Positions 1 to 4,307 of a DNA stretch of 7,084 bases are shown here, in pieces. Position numbers and translations under genes: made by a program. Position 1 is the first letter of the stretch. Each line of letters begins with the position of its first letter. Below the pieces are notes generated by a model, which was not told where the DNA came from, did no database searches, and worked only from the letters and a program-made list of their open reading frames with translations. Source of the stretch: Treponema sp. Lineage in GTDB: Bacteria > Spirochaetota > Spirochaetia > Treponematales > Breznakiellaceae. The stretch is taken from assembly GCA_031266695.1 (NCBI GenBank), contig JAISAK010000286.1, positions 1 to 7,084 on the forward strand. Direction: 5' to 3'.

Positions 1-1953
1 CAGGATGTGGTGGTCAACGAGGACGACTGCGGAACGATCAACGGCATTGAATATTCGGCGATCAAGGATGGTGAGGATATTATCGAAGCCCTGAAGGATC
101 GTATTGTAGGCCGCTACACCCTTGAACGGGTTAAGCACCCCATTACCGGGGAGCTTATCATAGACGTAAATGAGGAAATTACCGAAGAAATCGCCGCCGT
201 CATCGAGGCCGCGGGAGTCGAATCCGTGCGCATCAGGACGGTGCTTACCTGCGAGGCCAAGCACGGCGTATGCCGGAAGTGTTACGGCCGCAACCTTGCC
301 ACCAATCGTTCCGTCGATATAGGCGAGGCGGTTGGAACCATTGCCGCCCAGTCCATCGGGCAGCCCGGTACCCAGCTTACCATGCGGACCTTCCATATCG
401 GCGGCGTCGCTACCAGGATAAGCGAGGAAAACAGAACCTTTCTTAAATACCCGGTGTATATCCGGGAAGTCACAGGGGCCCATGTGGAACTTGCGGACAG
501 CCACGGGTCAGGCGGAACCCGGTGGCTCTTTACCCGCAAGGGCTATGTAGTGGTCAACAAGGTAATGAAGGACTACAAGCTTGATTCGAAGGATACGCTC
601 CTTGTTGAGGACGGAAAGCGGATTATCCGGGGCGAGGCTATCATCAAGCGCGGGGGAAAGGATGTTCTTTCGCCGGAAATTGCCTATGCTATGGTTCTTA
701 ACGATAAGCTGTACCTTATCGGGCAGGAGCAGAAGATTGAAATTCGCAACGGCTCCGATTTTCTTGTAAAGAAGGGCGATGTGGTGGAAGCGGAAAAAAC
801 CATAGCCACCTTCGACCCCTTCTCCGACCCGATCATCGCCGAAGCTTCCGGTACGGTAAGGTACGAGGATATTATTCCCGGAACCACCCTCAAAGAAGAA
901 ATCGACGAAGAGACGGGGAATACCGAAAAGCGAATAACCGAATTCCAGCTTGAAAGCAAACAACCCAGGATATACATTGTCGACGATAACGACAATGAGC
1001 TTGTTTCCTACTTCCTTCCCGGCGGCGCCTATATTCAGGTTGACGAAGGGGAGAAAATCAACGCCGGGCGTACCATAGCCAAAACCCTGAAGGAATCGGC
1101 CAAGGCAATGGACATTACCTCGGGCCTTCCCCGGGTCAACGAGCTTTTTGAGGCCCGCAAACCCAAGAACCCCGCCGTTCTTGCCCAGGTTTCCGGAATC
1201 GTGTATTTCCGGGGCATTATCAAAGGCAAGCGGGTCGTTGCCGTAGAGGACGCCTTCGGCAAGGAATACAAGCACCTTATACCCATGACAAAACGGCTCC
1301 TTGTCCGCGACGGGGACACCGTGGAAGCCGGCGAGGCGCTCTGTCTGGGCGCCGTCAATCCGCACGATGTTCTGCACATTCTGGGTGAAAGCCAGTTGCA
1401 GCGTTACCTTATGGACGAGATACAGCAGGTTTACCGCCTGCAGGGCGTGTCGATTAACGATAAGCATATCGGCGTTATCATAAGGCAGATGATGCGCAAG
1501 GTTGAAATCCGTTTTGTGGGCGATACCAAGTTTATCTATGGGCAGATGGTGGACAAGTACCGTTTCCACGAGGAGAACAACAGGGTCATGGCGGAAGGCG
1601 GACAGCCTGCTATTGCCCAGCCCATGTTCCTGGGAACCACCAAGGCTTCGCTTAACATTGATTCCTTCCTCTCGGCCGCAAGCTTCCAGGAAACTACCCG
1701 GGTGCTTACCAACGCGGCCATCGCCGGATCCACCGATTACCTGCGGGGTCTTAAGGAAAACATTATCATCGGACACCCAATACCCGCGGGTACCGGCATG
1801 AAACGCTACCGGGAAATCAAGCTTTTTGACGAGGAAAGCCAGGATTTGGATATTTACATGCAGGAAATTCTTGAGCGGCGTAAAATCGAAGCTGCCGCCG
1901 CTTCGGAAACGGAAAAGGAAGAGGAGTTTGTCGCGGAGGAGACGGAAGAATAG
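1..1953 (+). CDS. rpoC: DNA-directed RNA polymerase subunit beta' (C-terminal part, 5' truncated by window edge)
   Basis: Largest subunit of RNA polymerase; this part carries the trigger loop and the second zinc site. The frame is open from base 1 (Gln-Asp before the first Val), so the gene starts outside the window; by comparison with E. coli the first codon lies near residue 800. About 650 codons are seen. Zinc-binding cysteines are present: the Cys of DDCGT (28-30) and three in [12 protein letters not shown] (250-252, 271-273, 280-282). The catalytic trigger-loop base [19 protein letters not shown] starts at 322, with Gln where E. coli has Glu in 'SIGEP'. A long insert of the SI3 type separates FHIGG (391-405) from DITSGLPRV (from 1111). 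The conserved C-terminal motifs [18 protein letters not shown] and GLKENIIIG follow, then an acidic tail rich in Glu. The stop is TAG at 1951. rpoB would be expected upstream. Identity is certain; only the start is missing. Confidence 0.98.
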   Translation, partial: QDVVVNEDDCGTINGIEYSAIKDGEDIIEALKDRIVGRYTLERVKHPITGELIIDVNEEITEEIAAVIEAAGVESVRIRTVLTCEAKHGVCRKCYGRNLATNRSVDIGEAVGTIAAQSIGQPGTQLTMRTFHIGGVATRISEENRTFLKYPVYIREVTGAHVELADSHGSGGTRWLFTRKGYVVVNKVMKDYKLDSKDTLLVEDGKRIIRGEAIIKRGGKDVLSPEIAYAMVLNDKLYLIGQEQKIEIRNGSDFLVKKGDVVEAEKTIATFDPFSDPIIAEASGTVRYEDIIPGTTLKEEIDEETGNTEKRITEFQLESKQPRIYIVDDNDNELVSYFLPGGAYIQVDEGEKINAGRTIAKTLKESAKAMDITSGLPRVNELFEARKPKNPAVLAQVSGIVYFRGIIKGKRVVAVEDAFGKEYKHLIPMTKRLLVRDGDTVEAGEALCLGAVNPHDVLHILGESQLQRYLMDEIQQVYRLQGVSINDKHIGVIIRQMMRKVEIRFVGDTKFIYGQMVDKYRFHEENNRVMAEGGQPAIAQPMFLGTTKASLNIDSFLSAASFQETTRVLTNAAIAGSTDYLRGLKENIIIGHPIPAGTGMKRYREIKLFDEESQDLDIYMQEILERRKIEAAAASETEKEEEFVAEETEE

Positions 1954-1958
1954 CGCTT

Positions 1959-1978
1959 CCGCATACCTCATGATGCGG
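1959..1978 (+). terminator. Small hairpin directly after rpoC stop
   Basis: CCGCAT (1959-1964) pairs perfectly with ATGCGG (1973-1978) around an 8-nt loop, and GTTTG follows. It begins 5 nt after the rpoC stop. The T-run is short, so this is a weak terminator or a 3'-end stabiliser at best. Confidence 0.35.
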
Positions 1979-1999
1979 GTTTGAACGATTAGCCTCCGC

Positions 2000-2030
2000 A
2001 AAGCCGGCCGCTTTACAGACAGCCGGCTTT
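2000..2030. terminator. Probable bidirectional terminator between rpoC and the convergent lipoprotein gene
   Basis: AAAGCCGGC (2000-2008) is a perfect inverted repeat of GCCGGCTTT (2022-2030) with a 13-nt loop. The A and T ends of the stem give each strand a short U-run at the 3' side of the hairpin. It lies 46 nt after rpoC and ends 4 nt before the stop codon of the minus-strand gene, the usual place for a shared terminator of convergent genes. The stem is strong but the U-tract is short. Confidence 0.65.
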
Positions 2031-2034
2031 CGGT

Positions 2035-3111
2035 TTAATTATTCGGCGTGTTGCCGCTTATGGTTCCGCCCGTATGGTCGAAGACCGCGCCGTAGGAGGA
2101 TACGTTAACGCCGCCGCTTGCGGCGCTGGTGTTGCCGTTTACGGTTCCGCCGGACATGGCAAACTTGCCGAGGGGCGATATATGAACCCCGCCGCCGTGT
2201 TCGGTCGAAGTGTTGTTGAGGATGTCCCCGCCGGTCATGGTAAAGAGGCCGTCCCCGTTTATCGCCACGCCGCCGCCCTTGTCGGTCTCGGCTCCGCCGT
2301 TGCCGCTGATGGTTCCCCCGGACATGGTAAAGGCAGTGCCTTCGCCCACAAATACGCCTCCCCCTGTCCCCATCACGTTACCGTAGCTTTTGCTGGTGGT
2401 GTTGATTTTTATCTCCCCTCCGGTCATGGTCATTTTGCCTTTATAGATCAAAACGCCGCCGCCCAGAGAGGCGGTATTGCCGCTGATTTCTCCCCCCGCC
2501 ATGATAAACTCCCCTTTGGAGTCTTTGCCGTGCGTACCTACGCACACCGCGCCTCCCCATAGGGTGTATCCCCCGGTGAGGGTCAGGTTATCGCCCAGGG
2601 TAACCGTATTGTTCCCGATATACAGTACCCGGCCTTCGTCGTTCCTGTTCCGGTTGGCGTTTAGTACTCCGCCCTTGACGGGATCACCCATCAGAATAAC
2701 AGGCGGATAGTTACCGGCCCCCGAAATATCGACCATGGCCTGGTTGGACTTGAAGGAACCGGAACCGGTTACGGTGCCGCTGACAACAATGACGGCGCTT
2801 TTGCCGGCGGGCCATTTCCCGCCCCGGTATTCGGATTTTATTTTGTCCAGGGCCGCCTGTACTGTAGCCAGGGGCTTTGAAGAATCGGCCCCGCCGCCGG
2901 AATTATTCCCCCCCGCGGAAACGTACCAGGTGGGCCCCTGCGGATTTTGCGGGATCTGTGAACCCTGCGGGGGCTGTGGGGTTTGTAAACCACTCGCCGA
3001 ATTTTTCTCCGATCCGGGATAGGGAAGTAATGAATTTTTACATCCTGCCATAATTATCATGGAAAGAACCGTCAACGAAACAGCAGCAAAGGAAAAAGAG
3101 AATTTGCTCAT
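2035..3111 (-). CDS. Predicted lipoprotein with Gly-rich beta-helix-like repeats, function unknown
   Basis: A 358-residue predicted exported lipoprotein. Residues 1-23 form a signal peptide (Lys3, then a hydrophobic core) ending in MAG-Cys24, a relaxed spirochaete-type lipobox. A Pro/Gln-rich linker with short PQ-type repeats follows (about 44-60). Residues 61-91, starting TWYVSAGG and containing LATVQAAL, resemble the entry to right-handed parallel beta-helix proteins of the pectate-lyase-like fold. Residues about 199-358 hold six imperfect units of about 25-32 residues built on F-x-M-[ST]-G-G-x-I-x-x-N-T followed by GGGV. The protein stops inside the sixth unit, with no C-terminal barrel or anchor, so attachment would be through the lipidated N-terminus. 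The start is the ATG at 3109-3111; the only Shine-Dalgarno candidate is AAGG about 13 nt upstream. The gene converges on rpoC and diverges from rpmH, so it has its own promoter. Comparable repeats occur in bacterial adhesin-like and polymorphic surface proteins. Surface location and adhesion are inferences; the exact role cannot be read from the sequence. Confidence 0.85.
   Translation of the reverse strand: MSKFSFSFAAVSLTVLSMIIMAGCKNSLLPYPGSEKNSASGLQTPQPPQGSQIPQNPQGPTWYVSAGGNNSGGGADSSKPLATVQAALDKIKSEYRGGKWPAGKSAVIVVSGTVTGSGSFKSNQAMVDISGAGNYPPVILMGDPVKGGVLNANRNRNDEGRVLYIGNNTVTLGDNLTLTGGYTLWGGAVCVGTHGKDSKGEFIMAGGEISGNTASLGGGVLIYKGKMTMTGGEIKINTTSKSYGNVMGTGGGVFVGEGTAFTMSGGTISGNGGAETDKGGGVAINGDGLFTMTGGDILNNTSTEHGGGVHISPLGKFAMSGGTVNGNTSAASGGVNVSSYGAVFDHTGGTISGNTPNN
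2038..2517 (-). repeat. Six imperfect repeat units within the lipoprotein gene
   Basis: The units begin near EFIMAGGEISGNT, KMTMTGGEIKINT, AFTMSGGTISGN, LFTMTGGDILNNT, KFAMSGGTVNGNT and VFDHTGGTISGNT (residues 201-354). Most end in GGGV or GGV. At DNA level the plus strand shows recurring 'CCGG(A/T)CATGGTAAA'-like blocks. Unit lengths vary (about 24-32 residues), and the last unit is partial, with His in place of the usual Met. Confidence 0.85.
2932..2982 (-). repeat. Pro/Gln-rich short repeat in the lipoprotein linker
   Basis: These codons encode residues 44-60, reading TPQPPQGSQIPQNPQGP, an approximate PQ-x-P microrepeat between the lipid-attachment cysteine and the folded domain. On the plus strand it appears as recurring CCCTGCGG-like blocks. 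Such linkers act as flexible spacers in lipoproteins. Confidence 0.6.
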
Positions 3112-3146
3112 GATTTTTAAATAACCTTTTTGTTTTTAATTACCTT

Positions 3147-3176
3147 AGTATACCAAAAAAGTCAGGAAAAGATCAA
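3147..3176 (-). promoter_or_regulatory. Sigma70-type promoter for the lipoprotein gene
   Basis: On the minus strand, -35 TTGATC (plus-strand 3171-3176) and -10 TATACT (plus-strand 3147-3152) are separated by 18 bp. Transcription would start near 3140, giving a leader of roughly 30 nt before the ATG. The -10 box differs from consensus at one position. Confidence 0.6.
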
Positions 3177-3181
3177 AGGAC

Positions 3182-3211
3182 TTGCACAAGCCCCTCGAAA
3201 AGTTTTATAAT
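3182..3211 (+). promoter_or_regulatory. Sigma70-type promoter for the rpmH-rnpA-yidD-yidC-jag operon
   Basis: -35 TTGCAC (3182-3187) and a perfect -10 TATAAT (3206-3211) are 18 bp apart. Transcription would start near 3218, giving a leader of about 90 nt before rpmH. This is the only convincing plus-strand promoter seen upstream of the cluster, and its consensus -10 fits a highly expressed ribosomal protein gene. Confidence 0.75.
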
Positions 3212-3218
3212 TTGAATT

Positions 3219-3233
3219 CCCGGAAATTCCGGG
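3219..3233. promoter_or_regulatory. 15-bp perfect palindrome at the predicted rpmH transcription start
   Basis: CCCGGAA-A-TTCCGGG is perfectly symmetric about 3226. In RNA it can fold as a 6-bp stem (CCCGGA / TCCGGG) with an AAT loop at the very 5' end of the transcript. It could be an mRNA 5'-end stabiliser or a dimeric-regulator operator just downstream of the promoter. The symmetry is seen; the role is inferred. Confidence 0.5.
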
Positions 3234-3308
3234 TTTGCGGATTTTGCCGCGGAGTTTTGCGGTTTTAATGTGCTTTCATGAACCTTTATATATACAGGAG
3301 TAAATCCC

Positions 3309-3464
3309 ATGAAACGGACTTATCAACCCAGTAAAGTTAAGAGGAATCGTAATTTTGGATTCCGGGCCCGGATGAAAACCCGGGGTGGAAGGCTGGTACT
3401 TAAACGCCGCAGGGCGAAGGGCCGGATTAAGCTCTCTATTTCGGACGAGAAGAAGCCTTATTAG
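3309..3464 (+). CDS. rpmH: 50S ribosomal protein L34 (bL34)
   Basis: A 51-residue, very basic protein of the large ribosomal subunit. It has the family signature from the start ([20 protein letters not shown], then [19 protein letters not shown]). Most bL34 proteins have about 44-46 residues; the extra residues here are a C-terminal extension, [12 protein letters not shown]. The start ATG is preceded by AGGAG (3296-3300) at 8 nt, an excellent ribosome-binding site. It is the first gene of the cluster and is followed by rnpA, the near-universal bacterial order. Confidence 0.97.
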   Translation: MKRTYQPSKVKRNRNFGFRARMKTRGGRLVLKRRRAKGRIKLSISDEKKPY

Positions 3465-3474
3465 CGAAAAGACA

Positions 3475-3521
3475 GCCCCTGGAGGAGGGGCAGACTCCTT
3501 CCGGCGGGAAAGTCCGCCCGG
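3475..3521 (+). promoter_or_regulatory. Two stable hairpins in the rpmH-rnpA gap
   Basis: Hairpin 1: GCCCCT (3475-3480) pairs with AGGGGC (3486-3491) around the loop GGAGG, so a perfect anti-anti-SD sequence sits in the loop. Hairpin 2: CCGGCGG (3501-3507) pairs with CCG-c-CCGG (3514-3521), with one bulged C at 3517 and the loop GAAAGT; T3500-A3522 can extend it. Nothing resembling a terminator U-tract follows until TTTT just before the rnpA ATG (3534-3537). Possible translation control of rnpA or mRNA processing. Confidence 0.45.
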
Positions 3522-3537
3522 AGACGGCCGGGGTTTT

Positions 3538-4008
3538 ATGTACGAAGTGCAACAAACTCCCGGCGGAGGATTCCGGTTCAGGCGGAGGGAGCGTTTAAAG
3601 GGAAGGAATGAGATAAAGGCTGTTTTCAGCCGGGGAAAGAGCTTCGGCTGCCGGGGCGCTAAATTTTTTGTCCGGAAAAACAACCTGCCTTATAACCGGG
3701 TTTGTTTTACCCTTTCCCGGAAATTCGGGAACGCGGTTGAACGGAACCGGACCCGGCGTCTTTTTCGGGAAGCGTACCGGCATTTGCGGCCGCAGCTTTT
3801 AGGCGGTTTTGATCTGATTTTGCTGGTTTATCCCGATGCTGCCGATCCTGCGGGCGCCGCAAAGAAAGGCGCCCTTCGCGGGCCGGAAGTCCGGGGGCAG
3901 GTAAAAATCACGGGGAGTCTGCGGAAAAACGGGCAGGAACTCCGGGCGGGACAGCTGCGATTCCTTCTTGTCAAAGCCGGATTATTGAGGTCTGTGAAGC
4001 CGCGGTAG
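3538..4008 (+). CDS. rnpA: Ribonuclease P protein component
   Basis: Basic protein subunit of RNase P; it helps the catalytic RNA bind pre-tRNA 5' leaders. From the ATG at 3538 it is 156 residues, against a usual 110-140. Recognisable parts are the N-terminal helix/strand region (RERLKGRNEIKAVFSRGKSF, residues 17-36), the core strand with R54-VCFTLSRKFGNAVERN, the hallmark basic motif RNRTRRLFREAYR (69-81), the strand FDLILLVYP (91-99) and a final helix LRFLLVKAGLL (140-150). Residues about 100-135 are extra compared with the usual family spacing. No good Shine-Dalgarno site lies at the expected distance from the ATG. The frame stays open upstream to a GTG at 3385 inside rpmH, so a longer form cannot be excluded, but the upstream part does not look like RnpA. 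The gap to rpmH is 73 nt, and yidD follows closely. Confidence 0.93.
   Translation: MYEVQQTPGGGFRFRRRERLKGRNEIKAVFSRGKSFGCRGAKFFVRKNNLPYNRVCFTLSRKFGNAVERNRTRRLFREAYRHLRPQLLGGFDLILLVYPDAADPAGAAKKGALRGPEVRGQVKITGSLRKNGQELRAGQLRFLLVKAGLLRSVKPR
3852..3874 (+). repeat. GC-rich inverted repeat inside rnpA
   Basis: GGGCGCC (3852-3858) and GGCGCCC (3868-3874) form a perfect 7-bp stem with a 9-nt A-rich loop. It falls in the segment that encodes extra residues relative to the RnpA family (the PAGAAKKGALRG region), which raises the possibility of a palindromic element inserted in frame. Confidence 0.5.
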
Positions 4009-4033
4009 TCCGTAAGCTTTAAGATACTGAGTG

Positions 4034-4252
4034 ATGGTATACATACGAAAAGCAGCGCTCCTATTGATTCGTTTTTATCAGAAAGCGATATCTCCCCATT
4101 TTCCTTCCGCCTGCAGGTATTACCCCAGTTGTTCCGTCTATGCCTGCGAGGCAATTGAGAAATACGGAATTTTTCGGGGCGGATTTCTTGCCCTGAGGCG
4201 GATTCTGCGCTGTCATCCGTTTCATCCGGGCGGCTATGATCCGGTTAAATAG
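4034..4252 (+). CDS. yidD: Membrane protein insertion efficiency factor YidD
   Basis: Small inner-membrane-associated protein that assists YidC-dependent insertion of membrane proteins. It has 72 residues from the ATG, or 73 if the preceding GTG at 4031 is used. The family signature is complete: an N-terminal amphipathic/hydrophobic helix ([18 protein letters not shown]), [19 protein letters not shown] with its cysteines, then [23 protein letters not shown]. Cysteines fall at residues 28, 34, 39 and 61, counting from the GTG. It starts 22-25 nt after rnpA with no clear Shine-Dalgarno site, so translation may be coupled to rnpA. Location between rnpA and yidC is the classical arrangement. Confidence 0.95.
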   Translation: MVYIRKAALLLIRFYQKAISPHFPSACRYYPSCSVYACEAIEKYGIFRGGFLALRRILRCHPFHPGGYDPVK

Positions 4253-4271
4253 GGTCTGTTATAGCAATCAA

Positions 4272-4291
4272 CCTGTCCGGCGGCGGACGGG
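4272..4291 (+). promoter_or_regulatory. Hairpin upstream of the yidC ribosome-binding site
   Basis: CCTGTCCG (4272-4279) pairs with CGGACGGG (4284-4291) through 8 bp, one of them a T-G wobble, with a GCGG tetraloop. ATATTTT follows directly, then GGAG (4299-4302), the yidC ribosome-binding site. It resembles a weak intrinsic terminator or attenuator and could set the YidC to upstream-gene expression ratio, or act as an mRNA processing/stability element. The structure is seen; the role is inferred. Confidence 0.5.
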
Positions 4292-4307
4292 ATATTTTGG
4301 AGTATAA

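Noticed and set aside
508..2001. Very long open frame antisense to rpoC (minus strand)
   Set aside because: It lies fully opposite a certain gene and its translation has no recognisable motif. GC-rich codon bias often leaves this frame open.
2038..2517. CRISPR-like array
   Set aside because: The repeats are imperfect, of varying length, in frame and encode a Gly-rich protein repeat, so they are not a CRISPR array.
2074..2562. Plus-strand open frame opposite the lipoprotein repeats, rich in GHGK/GHGE motifs
   Set aside because: The apparent motif is the reverse complement of the repeat units. The minus-strand product has a signal peptide, a lipobox and a promoter, so it is the real gene.
3112..3308. 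Possible replication origin near rpmH
   Set aside because: rpmH is next to dnaA and oriC in many bacteria, but no DnaA box (TTATCCACA type) or AT-rich unwinding element was found here, and the neighbours are rpoC and a lipoprotein gene.
3465..3537. A complete RNase P RNA gene before rnpA
   Set aside because: Only a ten-base CR-I-like match is present. The gap is 73 nt, far too short, and the other conserved regions (such as the AGA-AAC...GGCTTA end) are absent.
3276..3683. Minus-strand open frame across rpmH and rnpA
   Set aside because: It overlaps two conserved genes on the other strand and has no family resemblance.
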